This document shows positions 8,800 through 17,777 of a stretch of 64,000 nucleotides of DNA, piece by piece (the stretch's first letter is position 1; each line of letters starts with the position of its first letter). Source of the stretch: Eudoraea adriatica DSM 19308 (GTDB taxonomy: Bacteria; Bacteroidota; Bacteroidia; Flavobacteriales; Flavobacteriaceae); NCBI RefSeq assembly GCF_000382125.1, contig NZ_KB907548.1, forward strand, positions 310,001-374,000, given 5' to 3'. The translations under genes and the position numbers were made by a program. The notes beneath the pieces are model-generated. The model worked only from the letters and a program-made list of their open reading frames with translations, searched no databases and had not been told where the DNA came from.

Positions 8800-9867
8800 C
8801 TAGAAGTCATATTTTAAAATATCATTCCCCAGGTTTGTTATATAAAGTGTTTGGCCATCATTAGAAAAGAACATCCCTGTGAGTAATCCCGGTAGTGGAC
8901 TAAACAGATCTGGCGATAATAATTCAAGTCTTTCCAGTCCCAAATGGCTCCTTCGATTCCATTCGTTTGTAATCTTTAAATTATCCTTTGTGGAACCATC
9001 AAACAGCACATGCCGAGAATGGTTTTTAAAATCTATGGCAATTACCTGATTGTACAGAGGTGAAGCTACGACTAGCCGACCTTCATTATCAATTAATAAA
9101 TTATCCGGAGTCCCTACATTGGCAGCCACTCCAACATATTTGGCAGAACCGCTATTTGTGTCTACTTCAAATTTATGTACTCTGTCCATCATGGTTTCCG
9201 AAATATAAAGGCGTTTTTCCTCCTTATCCATGGTAATACCATTGGCAAAATGTAAACTGTCCATAATTATAACAGGCAGACTTTTTAAGTCGGCCATTCT
9301 GAAAACCGCTCCATGGGGTACCGGTAAATTCACATCACGAAACATTTCTTCTAAATTCGTACTCTCAGTGGATTGGGAAAACCACAATGCCCCGGTTTTA
9401 TCCCTGTAGATTGTATTAACACCATAAGGATGGTCATAAATCATTTCTACTACTTCCGAGTCTATATTCACCCTGTATATCTTTCCGTCTGCAACGTCAG
9501 ACATTAGAATATGTTTCCCGTCGTGTTCCAGAACCATACCATTAGGCGATGCAGTCTGCTCCGGTGGAAGATGAACAAAACCGGCAGCTGCGAAATCGCC
9601 AAACGGGCGATTAGCACCATCTTTTTCAATGATTCTTAGGCCATTGGCCTGATCTACTACTACAATTCTTCCATCTTCCAGTTCAACCCCGTCTTCAGCA
9701 CGCAGCAAGCTGCCATCCCCGGGAAACAGATTCTCTTTATGATATGTAAAATATGGGAGTGGTTTTGTGGATTCCTCTTTATCAGCAATCTTATCTGACG
9801 GTTTAGGCGTATTGCAGCAAATAAAAGTAAAAGCGAAAAGGAATAAAGCGTAAATGGATAGTTTCAT
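8800..9867 (-). CDS. SMP-30/gluconolactonase-like beta-propeller lipoprotein
   Basis: A 355-residue lipoprotein with signal MKLSIYALFLFAFTFICC. The mature part is a six-bladed propeller of the SMP-30/gluconolaconase/LRE family, with repeated blades such as GRIVVVDQANG, HILMSDVADGKIYR, ALWFSQSTE, NGITMDKEEKRLYISETMMDRV and DNLLIDNEGRLVVASP. The family includes lactonases and strictosidine-synthase-like proteins that coordinate one divalent metal in the central tunnel. A lactone hydrolase role in the periplasm is plausible but unproven. It ends 87 bp from the convergent permease gene and lies downstream of the S41 gene on the same strand (96-bp gap). Confidence 0.8.
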   Translation of the reverse strand: MKLSIYALFLFAFTFICCNTPKPSDKIADKEESTKPLPYFTYHKENLFPGDGSLLRAEDGVELEDGRIVVVDQANGLRIIEKDGANRPFGDFAAAGFVHLPPEQTASPNGMVLEHDGKHILMSDVADGKIYRVNIDSEVVEMIYDHPYGVNTIYRDKTGALWFSQSTESTNLEEMFRDVNLPVPHGAVFRMADLKSLPVIIMDSLHFANGITMDKEEKRLYISETMMDRVHKFEVDTNSGSAKYVGVAANVGTPDNLLIDNEGRLVVASPLYNQVIAIDFKNHSRHVLFDGSTKDNLKITNEWNRRSHLGLERLELLSPDLFSPLPGLLTGMFFSNDGQTLYITNLGNDILKYDF

Positions 9868-9963
9868 AATTATCTTTTAAGTTATTCTAAAGATATAGGA
9901 AATTATACTATCCAAATTCAAAATCACTAATTGTTAACTCAATCGAATTATTCCTGACTGGGT

Positions 9964-11610
9964 TTAATGTCCACGCTCCATTTCATGCAGCATTTCCCGT
10001 GCATTCTCACCTGTTGGTCCTTTTGGGTCCAGGCTAATGGCTTTAGTATAATATTCTTTAGCCTTGACAGAATCACCGGATTTCCAGTAACCTTCTGCCA
10101 GGCTGTCCCAGGTATTAGGAGATTCCGGAAAAAGTTTGGTATTCATTTCAAAGACATACAGCGCCCCTTCAAATTGTCCTGAGCCCAATAGTTGATAACC
10201 AGCTTTATTAAATTCTGCCTCAAAATTGAAAAACTTATACGCAGGATCCTGCACCAGCCGCTGGGCTTCCGTAGCGAGCAACTCATACTTTCCATCCATA
10301 AATAACTGGGTCAGATAACCCATTGGATCTATTATAAAATTATCGGCAGAAAAATTGAGAGCGGCCTCCAATACCGGATCTTCATTGGCACTATAGTCCT
10401 CAAAGGTGGGTTCTACAGCCAAATGGGGCACAGTATAATCTGCATTTTCCCATTGTGGCTTATCCTGCCACCAGGCAAAGGATAGGTAAATGGCCAGCTT
10501 GGAGTTTGGCAATTCTACACGCCTGTTGTCCCCATAAAAATTAATATTCTCACCGGTAGGTTCACCTACAAAAATAGCATTTGTATAATTATCAAGTTCG
10601 TTCACTAAATTCTGACAAGCCGAAAATGTGCGACGCCCTATGATAACGAAAAATTTCCCGGTCTGATTAATCTTTTGAGACTTTATAATACCCGTAACTA
10701 TAGGTTTGTTCTTGTAGTTATTGCCACCCCCATTTAAACGGACATCCAGAATCAAGCGCTCTACGTCATTATTTTCTACAAAGTCAAACAGGCGCTCATA
10801 AAATGCAGGGATATTTTCATCAGGATCATCTTGTATCTGGCTATGGCGCACATAAACCGCCTTATGTTCCGGCAGGTATTCAAAATAATAGATCTTGTCC
10901 AGGTTTTTTAGGTAATAAGGGCTGTTTGACTGGTCTCTTGCTCCTACCCAATCTGTATCTGGTTTTACCTCCCCATAGGCAAGGTGCCCATTTAGTGGTT
11001 TGCCGGCTGTTACTTCTGTAATAAAAGTCTTACCTTCCTTTTCTACTTTAAACGTAATCTTGTTTTTTAGGGTTTTTGTGACACCTTGTGCGTGTAGCAC
11101 TTCGGGAACCAACAAATAATTACCTCCATATGCTTTAAAAAATTGCTCATTTTCGGCAGGAACTACAGGATATATTGCCTCTAAAACATTTGCTATAGGC
11201 TTCCCTTCTACTTCCAGGATTTTTGCACCTACTATAGATTCATACGCTTTATATGCTCCATGAATATAAATTCCATCTTTATAATAGTGAGTATAGATGG
11301 GAAGTTCATGATATTGTACAGGTCCTTCAGAATAACTTACTCTGGTATGCCCGTATTTGAACATCCCTATTATCTTACTGAAACCGACAAGAACCTCATG
11401 ATCCTGCATTTGAGGAATGGCCTTGTCAAATTCAGCTATAGCTTCGTCAAAAGCCGCTGCCGTGGTCTTTTTAAATAGAAAAGGATAATCTTCATGAACG
11501 GTATTTTGTAAAAACCGCAGGTCTTCCTGCCATTGTGAGCTTGTAAATTTTTGCTGCGCCGGTACCTGCCAAAGCAATAATAAGGCAGCGAATAAAAATA
11601 ATTTGTTCAT
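9964..11610 (-). CDS. Exported S41-family (tail-specific protease-like) protein with C-terminal TPR
   Basis: A 548-residue exported protein: a 19-residue signal peptide (MNKLFLFAALLLLWQVPAQ), an N-terminal helical region, an S41 peptidase-like core and, from about residue 470, tetratricopeptide repeats (EGALYVFEMNTKLFPESPNTWDSL, then VKAKEYYTKAISLDPKG in the second). LILDVRLNGGGNN and RRTFSACQNLVNEL match S41 elements; the serine in TFSAC is the likely nucleophile. The PDZ domain of classical CtpA is not obvious. Function is probably periplasmic proteolysis of an unknown substrate. The upstream region carries an ECF-like promoter. Confidence 0.8.
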   Translation of the reverse strand: MNKLFLFAALLLLWQVPAQQKFTSSQWQEDLRFLQNTVHEDYPFLFKKTTAAAFDEAIAEFDKAIPQMQDHEVLVGFSKIIGMFKYGHTRVSYSEGPVQYHELPIYTHYYKDGIYIHGAYKAYESIVGAKILEVEGKPIANVLEAIYPVVPAENEQFFKAYGGNYLLVPEVLHAQGVTKTLKNKITFKVEKEGKTFITEVTAGKPLNGHLAYGEVKPDTDWVGARDQSNSPYYLKNLDKIYYFEYLPEHKAVYVRHSQIQDDPDENIPAFYERLFDFVENNDVERLILDVRLNGGGNNYKNKPIVTGIIKSQKINQTGKFFVIIGRRTFSACQNLVNELDNYTNAIFVGEPTGENINFYGDNRRVELPNSKLAIYLSFAWWQDKPQWENADYTVPHLAVEPTFEDYSANEDPVLEAALNFSADNFIIDPMGYLTQLFMDGKYELLATEAQRLVQDPAYKFFNFEAEFNKAGYQLLGSGQFEGALYVFEMNTKLFPESPNTWDSLAEGYWKSGDSVKAKEYYTKAISLDPKGPTGENAREMLHEMERGH

Positions 11611-11656
11611 ATAAGAATTCGTTAGATGTTTAACTTAAAAAGTGTAATATGTTATT

Positions 11657-11686
11657 AATTAGACAACTATTTCTAAAAAATGTTAC
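11657..11686 (-). promoter_or_regulatory. ECF-sigma-like promoter upstream of the S41 gene
   Basis: Read on the minus strand, GTAAC (11686-11682) is followed after exactly 16 bases by TGTCTA, about 50 bp upstream of the S41/TPR start. It resembles the stronger GTAAC-N16-CGTCTATTA elements at 33193-33222 and 56280-56309 but has T in place of the first C. It is a weaker match. Confidence 0.35.
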
Positions 11687-11696
11687 AAGAAAATTT

Positions 11697-12095
11697 CTAA
11701 CCGGCTCTTTCTCTCAGGTTTTTTATCCTGAAGGCTGCATAAATCCCTACCACCAAAATATACTCCAGTCCAATAAACCAAAACCAGGCGTCTGCAAAAA
11801 ATGTAAGATGACTTCCACCCGCTGGGATAATAAATAAGGGAACAGTTATTAAGGAATCAAAACATATGGTTACCAAAAACATGAAAACCCCTAATTTAAA
11901 ACCATTTGTTTCTGCTCCGGTTTTATAGTAATATTTTGCGCCAAGGATTACACCTGGTATCAAAGCCAAAGTGAGTACAATATTTGCCTGTAATTCCGTA
12001 TTATCCAGGATTTTTACAAAAAAAGATAAGATATATGCCGTAACGCCTATGGCCCATACCATTGCTGCTGATATTATTGCTCTTTTAATTTCCAT
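11697..12095 (-). CDS. Four-helix membrane protein, DUF5367-like
   Basis: A 132-residue integral membrane protein starting at MEIKRAIISAAMVWAIG (12095); the frame is open 13 codons further but that part is hydrophilic and not conserved-looking. Four hydrophobic segments are visible (near residues 6-26, 36-54, 67-90 and 103-124), with a GAKYYYKTGAETNGFKLG loop between the second and third. The pattern fits small DUF5367-type proteins of Bacteroidota; function unknown. It is the last gene of an apparent operon AraC - DUF1772 - NmrA - this gene, 61 bp after the NmrA gene. Confidence 0.65.
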   Translation of the reverse strand: MEIKRAIISAAMVWAIGVTAYILSFFVKILDNTELQANIVLTLALIPGVILGAKYYYKTGAETNGFKLGVFMFLVTICFDSLITVPLFIIPAGGSHLTFFADAWFWFIGLEYILVVGIYAAFRIKNLRERAG

Positions 12096-12156
12096 TGTCT
12101 TTATGTTATTAGGTTTATATAATAGATGATCCAAAATGGATTGGTTAAGAATAATA

Positions 12157-13002
12157 TTATATCCGCTCCATCCCTACTCCATCCCAAACATGAGATTTCG
12201 CAACTTCATTGGCATATGTAGTAAAATCAATGGGTTCTCTTCCCAATACTTTTTCAATATCATTAGTGATCATTGAATTACTCTCTACCAAAACTTCTTC
12301 AAACAAATAATTGATTAGCCATAGATAGTCATCAGGCAAATTAAATTCCTTCATCATTGCATTGTATTCTTCCATGCTAATTGGTGTGAATTGAATTTCC
12401 CTGCCTGTTGCCGCAGATATTTCACGGACCACATCTGAAAAAGCAAGCGTACGTGGACCTGTTAACTCGTAGATTTCGCTATTATGCTTATCATCAAGTA
12501 AAGAGGCAACCACCACATCTGCAATATCATTGGCATCTACATAAGGTACCTGGGCTTCATTCTTTGGCAAAGCTACATGGCCCGCCAAAATAGGATCCAG
12601 GAAGAAACTTTCACTAAAATTCTGATTAAACCAGCTCGCTCTCACAATAGTCCAATCCAAACCGGAATTCATGACAATTCGCTCGCATTCTTCTGCTTCT
12701 TGCTCCCCTTTCCCTGAAAGTAGTACCACTTTCCGAATACCGGACTCCACAGCCAGGTTTGTAAATCCTTCAATGGCTTCTTTTGCGCCCGGAACCGCCA
12801 AATCTGGTTGAAACGTGATATAAACGCTCTCCATTCCTTGCAATGCTCCTTTCCATGTCCAAGGATCTTCCCAATCAAAAGAGGGATTTTCACTACGTGA
12901 TCCTATTCTAACGGTTTGCCCTTTTTTAACTAAACGGTTTGCAACGCGACGGCCTGTTTTTCCTTTACCGCCTAATACTAAAATGTTTTGTTCTTTTTTC
13001 AT
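12157..13002 (-). CDS. NmrA/NAD(P)H-binding family oxidoreductase (atypical SDR)
   Basis: A 281-residue cytosolic protein with an N-terminal dinucleotide motif GGKGKTGRRVANRL (residues 11-24) and RIGSRS after the second strand, which suggests NADP. VYITFQPDLAVPGAKEA and the WTIVRASWFNQNFSE segment are typical of the NmrA-like/TMR family of atypical SDRs, which are redox sensors or NAD(P)H:quinone or nitroreductase-like enzymes. The canonical YxxxK is absent, as usual in this subgroup. It follows the DUF1772 gene with a 25-bp gap and is probably cotranscribed with the AraC regulator. Confidence 0.85.
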   Translation of the reverse strand: MKKEQNILVLGGKGKTGRRVANRLVKKGQTVRIGSRSENPSFDWEDPWTWKGALQGMESVYITFQPDLAVPGAKEAIEGFTNLAVESGIRKVVLLSGKGEQEAEECERIVMNSGLDWTIVRASWFNQNFSESFFLDPILAGHVALPKNEAQVPYVDANDIADVVVASLLDDKHNSEIYELTGPRTLAFSDVVREISAATGREIQFTPISMEEYNAMMKEFNLPDDYLWLINYLFEEVLVESNSMITNDIEKVLGREPIDFTTYANEVAKSHVWDGVGMERI

Positions 13003-13027
13003 GATGTTAATTTTTAAGATTTATAGA

Positions 13028-13546
13028 TTATGTATTTATGGTATTTGTTCTGCAAAAACAGATAATAAGCAGTAATAAGAAGGATAGTACTGTACTTACG
13101 GTTCTGATAAGATGAAACCTGTTCCATTTTACTTCGAACTTGTCCCGTAACAGTTTTAATTCTTCGGCACTGGCCTGCATCAAATCTGTTTTATCCAATA
13201 GCTCATTCAAGGGTACATTTCCGAATATAGTGACTGCAACCAGCCCAATAATATACAAAGCGGCTGATGCCATAACCATCCATAATAGGGTCCCGGAAGA
13301 TGATTTGAATAAAAAGATGTTGGCTATATGCAAAAAGAACGGACCAAAGAATGTTATTAGGAATATTGGGTTAATAATGGCCCTGTTCATTTCCTGAAAA
13401 GAGCGCAAATAACCCATATTAACCAGTTGTCCAATACCGGGAGTAACCGCATTGTTCCAGGTAAAGCAAAGACCTGCTGTAAGCCCGGTTAAAAGGGTTG
13501 CCAGTACTAATATGATGGTTTGTGTATCAAAGTTTAAAGAAGTCAT
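13028..13546 (-). CDS. DUF1772 membrane protein (anthrone oxygenase-like)
   Basis: A 172-residue membrane protein with four predicted helices. AGLCFTWNNAVTPGIGQL near residue 25 and FQEMNRAIINPIFL are the hallmark segments of DUF1772, a family that includes fungal anthrone oxygenases. A C-terminal hydrophobic segment (FLLLLIICF) closes the protein. The ATG at 13546 was chosen over a GTG two codons upstream. It sits between the AraC regulator and the NmrA-like reductase, so it may take part in an oxidative detoxification step under that regulator. Confidence 0.8.
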   Translation of the reverse strand: MTSLNFDTQTIILVLATLLTGLTAGLCFTWNNAVTPGIGQLVNMGYLRSFQEMNRAIINPIFLITFFGPFFLHIANIFLFKSSSGTLLWMVMASAALYIIGLVAVTIFGNVPLNELLDKTDLMQASAEELKLLRDKFEVKWNRFHLIRTVSTVLSFLLLLIICFCRTNTINT

Positions 13547-13636
13547 TATCACATTGTTTTAAGATTACAATGCAAATTTGCGACTAAGCCTTATGACTTA
13601 TTTGTTTGAAAAGGATTGAAATTTGTTCGAAAAGGA

Positions 13637-14503
13637 TTATGACTTTACCTCACTGGGTCTAAAGCCATACTTTTTGATAAAAGCGTTCGAAAATGAACTC
13701 AGGCTTTCATAGCCTACAGACCATGCCGCTTCCTGTATGGTAACCTCTTTGGAACTTAGAAGATCATGGGCCTTTATAAGACGTTCATTTTGCAGGTATT
13801 TGTAAACAGGAAAACCAAACAATTCCTTGAAACTCTTTTTGAGTTTAAAATCGTTTAATCCGATCATTCTTGAAAGTTCCGCTATGGATGGCGGGGTCTC
13901 CATATTTTTAGTAAGGATTTCTCTGGCCTCATATAACTTTTCCCTGTCAGTATTCTTTATTGTTTTGGTCTTATCTTTGGCTGAACCTGATACTTTGGCA
14001 AAAAAATGAGACAGTAATTCCGTAACCTGGCTCCTTAGAAATAAGAACCTGGCCGGGCCCTCGTAAGTGTTTGCAAAAATTTTATCGACCGCATTTTGCA
14101 TGTTATGATCCATAAAAAAAGTAGGGCCTTCAACGTAATCGCTATTTGGGTTTATAAGCTCATTTACATATTGTGAATAGACTTCGCGTTCACTATCCGG
14201 TAGTTCTTTTAAATTCTTAAGACTATAAAGAATAACCACACAAGACAGTTTTTTATGTTTGGAAACAGTATGTATAAACTTAACATTCTCATTGGCAAAA
14301 AAAGACATGGCCAGCCCCTTGGTATTGTTATAGCTTTTTTGATGAGCACCGTATTTTACCTTAAGATCTACGTTGCCTGCACCATAAAAAGCAAAAGCTA
14401 TGACATCTTCATCAAAACCGCAGCTATCAATATTCTCCTCTTTAGAATCTGCATATTCTAAAAGTACTATGAAGTCATTTATTTGTATAAAATCTCTGGT
14501 CAT
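13637..14503 (-). CDS. AraC-family transcriptional regulator
   Basis: A 288-residue regulator. The C-terminal 100 residues form the two-helix-turn-helix AraC domain: PSIAELSRMIGLNDFKLKKS is the first recognition unit and VTIQEAAWSVGYESLSSFSN with KKYGFRPSEV the second. The N-terminal 180 residues form an effector-binding region without an obvious cupin metal motif, similar to other Bacteroidota regulators of this length. It is the first gene of the operon that continues into DUF1772, NmrA-like and DUF5367-like genes (84-bp gap to the next), so it probably controls that set; ligand unknown. Confidence 0.9.
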   Translation of the reverse strand: MTRDFIQINDFIVLLEYADSKEENIDSCGFDEDVIAFAFYGAGNVDLKVKYGAHQKSYNNTKGLAMSFFANENVKFIHTVSKHKKLSCVVILYSLKNLKELPDSEREVYSQYVNELINPNSDYVEGPTFFMDHNMQNAVDKIFANTYEGPARFLFLRSQVTELLSHFFAKVSGSAKDKTKTIKNTDREKLYEAREILTKNMETPPSIAELSRMIGLNDFKLKKSFKELFGFPVYKYLQNERLIKAHDLLSSKEVTIQEAAWSVGYESLSSFSNAFIKKYGFRPSEVKS

Positions 14504-14644
14504 ATCTAATGCTAAGATATTTAATTTGTCAATTACTTAGCGTCTAATACCGCACCATTATCAATTTAGCTCGTTCTTAAATTTGTTTGGCTCTAAACCG
14601 AGAATATCTTCTCAATACAAGTATGCTGATGCAATCCTTATTGT

Positions 14645-16480
14645 TTAAGCAGGAACGCTACTTTTCATCCCCTCCACGTAATACATTTTTAGACTCCCTC
14701 TGTTCTTAACCTCTATTTCTCCCCTGAAGGCACAGTCATAACTGTCTTTTATTAATTCGTAGGTATTTTCACTGATATTGATCTTCCCGGCTTCTGAATT
14801 TGATTCCATCCGCGAGGCCACATTTACCGCATCGCCCCAGATATCATAGGCAAATTTATGGGTCCCCACTACCCCGGCTACCACAGGACCGGTATTAATG
14901 CCAATACGGATATCAAAAGTTAGATCACTTGCAGCCATATCATTTTTAGTCTCTTCTACAAAGGCGGCAATTTCTAGGGCTGCCGAGATCATTCTGTCGG
15001 CGTGGTCCTTTTCATTATCATGCAAACCTCCGGCGCACATATAGGCATCCCCTATGGTTTTAATTTTTTCCAGGCTGTGTTTTTCTATAATGGCATCAAA
15101 CTTTGAAAAGTAAAAATCCACGGTTTCTACCAAAGCCTCTGGCGACAGCTTTTCGGAATAACTCGTAAAACCTTTAAAATCTGAAAATAAAACCGTTACT
15201 GCATCGTATTTTTTGGCTTTTACCTTTCCTTTTTCCTTTAGTTCCAGCGCCGTTTCTTCTGGGAGGATATTGAGTAAGAGTTTATCTGAGCGTTCTTTTT
15301 CTTCCTCAATGATTTGTTTTGTTTTTCTGATAAAGTTATTTCGCCGGTACAGACCTATTGCCATGATGCCTATTAACACTAGTGCAATGGCCGTACCAAT
15401 GGTCATATTACGCTGGTTTTTTTCTCTTTGCTCTGCCAGGTCTACCTCTGTCTGCTTTTGGGAGACTTCAAAATTCGTGCGTTGATCCGCCATTTGCTGT
15501 ACGGTTTCAAGGTTTCTTACACTGTCTCTATACACAATATGCTCCTTATAATATTTATAAGATGCTACCAGGTTTCCGGCTTGTTCGTATAGCTCGGAGA
15601 GCTGAAGGTTAGATTCACTGATCTGTTTTTTTAAACCATACTTTTTGGCCAGATTCAGGCTTCTTTTAGTATAATCCAATGCCGTGGGTAGGTCCCCTTT
15701 CTTTAAATAAATATCAGAAATATAGGTGAGGTATTCTGCTATAGGGGAATAATCTTCCAATTCCTCAAGTATTTTTATGGCTTCATTGATATTCTCTTCA
15801 GCAAGGCTATTGTTTCCTTGCTCAGCATACACCATTCCAATATTACCCTTGTTATAAGCAGATCCAATTAAATAATTGGACTTCTTGAAAAGGTTACCTG
15901 ACTCTTCAAAATATTGCAATGCCAAGTCGTATTTTGCAATATTAAAAGCTTCATCTCCAGCATTTAATAAGGCAGTTGCTAAACGAACCGTATCATCTGT
16001 CTGCCTTAAGAGTTTAATTGCTTTGTCGTAATAAATTTGAGCATTATTGGAGTTTCCAATTTCAGAATATGTATCTGCAATACACATATTAGCAATTCCT
16101 TCGCCTGAAATATAGACAGCTTTAATCGCTGCGACCTCGGCCTTGAAATAACTATTTAAGGCAATATCTAAATTACCTAATAAGCGATCTATATCTCCTT
16201 TTTGACGGAATCCCCTATATAGATATAACTGATTGCTTTCTAACTTGGAGAGAGCTATCAATTCTGTGGCATATTTTAAGGATAACTCAAGATCATTCAC
16301 TTCGTTAAAAGACAAATTTCGTAATAGTTCTAACTTAGCTTCGCCCTTCAGCTTACCTTCATGATAAATCTTTTTCAGACTATCGGCCACGCTTTGGTCT
16401 TGGGCCAAACTGCCTATATTGCAAAAACAAACGAAGCCTGCGGTAAAGCAGGCTTTAATAAAATTATTGAATGTTAACAA
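14645..16480 (-). CDS. TPR transmembrane class III adenylate cyclase
   Basis: A 611-residue protein: N-terminal signal (1-26, ending in GSLAQ), a TPR array at about 40-310 (repeats such as IYYDKAIKLLRQ, ALQYFEESGNLFKK, SLAEENINEAIKILEELE), a coiled coil, one membrane segment near 355-373 (TIGTAIALVLIGIMAIGLY), and a class III cyclase domain at about 400-605. Metal-binding Asp residues lie in LFSDFKGFT and IGDAYMC. Lys in LEKIKTIGD and Asp in YDIWGDAVNVASRME are the adenine-selecting pair, and Asn/Arg of NVASR are the transition-state residues, so ATP is the likely substrate. Topology implies periplasmic TPRs that sense something and a cytosolic catalytic domain. No ATG is available near the start; TTG at 16480 lies 6 bp behind the stop of the upstream gene, so translation may be coupled. 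Confidence 0.88.
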   Translation of the reverse strand: MLTFNNFIKACFTAGFVCFCNIGSLAQDQSVADSLKKIYHEGKLKGEAKLELLRNLSFNEVNDLELSLKYATELIALSKLESNQLYLYRGFRQKGDIDRLLGNLDIALNSYFKAEVAAIKAVYISGEGIANMCIADTYSEIGNSNNAQIYYDKAIKLLRQTDDTVRLATALLNAGDEAFNIAKYDLALQYFEESGNLFKKSNYLIGSAYNKGNIGMVYAEQGNNSLAEENINEAIKILEELEDYSPIAEYLTYISDIYLKKGDLPTALDYTKRSLNLAKKYGLKKQISESNLQLSELYEQAGNLVASYKYYKEHIVYRDSVRNLETVQQMADQRTNFEVSQKQTEVDLAEQREKNQRNMTIGTAIALVLIGIMAIGLYRRNNFIRKTKQIIEEEKERSDKLLLNILPEETALELKEKGKVKAKKYDAVTVLFSDFKGFTSYSEKLSPEALVETVDFYFSKFDAIIEKHSLEKIKTIGDAYMCAGGLHDNEKDHADRMISAALEIAAFVEETKNDMAASDLTFDIRIGINTGPVVAGVVGTHKFAYDIWGDAVNVASRMESNSEAGKINISENTYELIKDSYDCAFRGEIEVKNRGSLKMYYVEGMKSSVPA

Positions 16481-16486
16481 TTTAAA

Positions 16487-17005
16487 TTAATTATTAGCTC
16501 TTAATTTGGGATCAATTAGAAATGAGAAATTGTTATTTTGCTGGTCATATACACTAAAATTGATGGTGTATACATCAAGTTGATTTATCAAACTTTGGTT
16601 ATTATTGACAACCGCGTTAACATTGGAAGACCTGCCTCCCCCTCCTTCAATGGTGCCGTCAGCAAAAAAATTCTGGTTTGAAGGAGCATCCGGGTCGGAG
16701 ATTTGTGAGGCTTCATGTACAATGCTATCTATGGCAATAGAAAATCCTTTGTCAACACCCTCGGGATATCTGACTTCTCCTACCCATTGCACGTTATGAT
16801 TAAGATAAACATTGGCCACATAGGTTTTCACATCAGTTGAAGTTCCATCGTTATTATCATCGCTAAGTGTGCATAAAGCGTCCACCTGGTCCTGAGTATA
16901 AGTTGTACCTCCAAGCGCAAAAAGGCTACTTGCTTCTACTGTCAAGGTAATTTTTACTGGTTTGCCTGGTGGGTCGGATGGTGGGTTATTATTTCCGTGG
17001 CTCAT
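16487..17005 (-). CDS. Unknown protein encoded directly upstream of the adenylate cyclase
   Basis: A 172-residue protein that I do not recognise. It has no signal peptide or membrane segment. It starts with a Gly/Asn/Pro-rich tail (MSHGNNNPPSDPPGKP), then alternates short beta-strand-like segments: VKITLTVEAS, VANVYLNHNVQWVGEVRYPEG, a glycine-rich GTIEGGGGRSSNVN turn, YTINFSVYD and FSFLIDPKLRANN at the end. Acidic NDG turns are frequent (DDNNDGTSTD). It looks like a compact cytosolic beta-sandwich. The 6-bp gap and the TTG start of the cyclase suggest a tight two-gene operon, so it may be a partner or output of the cyclase; this is inference. Confidence 0.75.
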   Translation of the reverse strand: MSHGNNNPPSDPPGKPVKITLTVEASSLFALGGTTYTQDQVDALCTLSDDNNDGTSTDVKTYVANVYLNHNVQWVGEVRYPEGVDKGFSIAIDSIVHEASQISDPDAPSNQNFFADGTIEGGGGRSSNVNAVVNNNQSLINQLDVYTINFSVYDQQNNNFSFLIDPKLRANN

Positions 17006-17220
17006 AATTTTAGTTGTTTTAGGCTAGTAATTGAAATTCTAAGATACTATTTTTCTATTAACAAATTTAACTAAGTCAATATAATTACTTTAAAAAAGAA
17101 ACTATACTTTACGCAGGAAAGATTTTGGCAAGATGAATAAGAATCTGTTTAGTTCTTTCGTTGGTGCCAAATAGTGCTGTTTCCTTACTATTGTTCTTAT
17201 GATAAATAATAGCCGCTAAA

Positions 17221-17694
17221 CTATTCCGGCGACGCATATTCGAAATATCTTCTATTACCGATATCTTTTTCCGGTTTGTGTTTGTACCCCAGAAACCGAT
17301 ACCATGATATGCGATCCGTATCATCTGCTTCGGCGTACTGGCTAATGCTACACCCCTTAAATTGTACAGCTAGCTCTTTGGCTATTTTGCGCATGTCAAA
17401 ACTTATCTGCATTCCATATTCTTCCATATGTTTACTGGATACAAAGAAGGTTGCATATTTCTTATCTTCAACTTTATACCCACCAACAATGGCCAGTGGT
17501 TCACTGTCCGGGGTTTTCCATATTTTGGAATACCCGCCCTGTTGCGCCAATTTAAGAAGATCCTTAATAAATTGCAGCGTTTCCTGCCGTTCACTTTCGC
17601 TATCAAGTTTCCACTCCCACTGCAATTTCTCCCAAGGATTTTCGAGAATATACATTATATCAACAGAGCATATTTCATCATGATTTCCAGACAT
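17221..17694 (-). CDS. GNAT-like protein (divergent acetyltransferase fold)
   Basis: A 157-residue soluble protein from the ATG at 17694; a second possible start is the ATG at 17655 (MYILENPWEKLQ). The order of elements resembles a GNAT fold: helical N-terminus, strands PLAIVGGYKVEDKKYATFFVS, helix RKIAKELAVQF, and the C-terminal RISWYRFLGYKHKP with a final FEYAS strand, similar to the WYxxLGF end of acetyltransferases. The acetyl-CoA pyrophosphate loop (RxxGxG/A) is not evident, so catalytic activity is doubtful. No functional partner is adjacent. Confidence 0.65.
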   Translation of the reverse strand: MSGNHDEICSVDIMYILENPWEKLQWEWKLDSESERQETLQFIKDLLKLAQQGGYSKIWKTPDSEPLAIVGGYKVEDKKYATFFVSSKHMEEYGMQISFDMRKIAKELAVQFKGCSISQYAEADDTDRISWYRFLGYKHKPEKDIGNRRYFEYASPE

Positions 17695-17777
17695 ACTAAG
17701 AGGTGATTTCAAAAAAATTCACGGACAATTTAGTATTTGTTCTTCGGTATTCCTAAGAATTAAAGCCACTTTATAAG

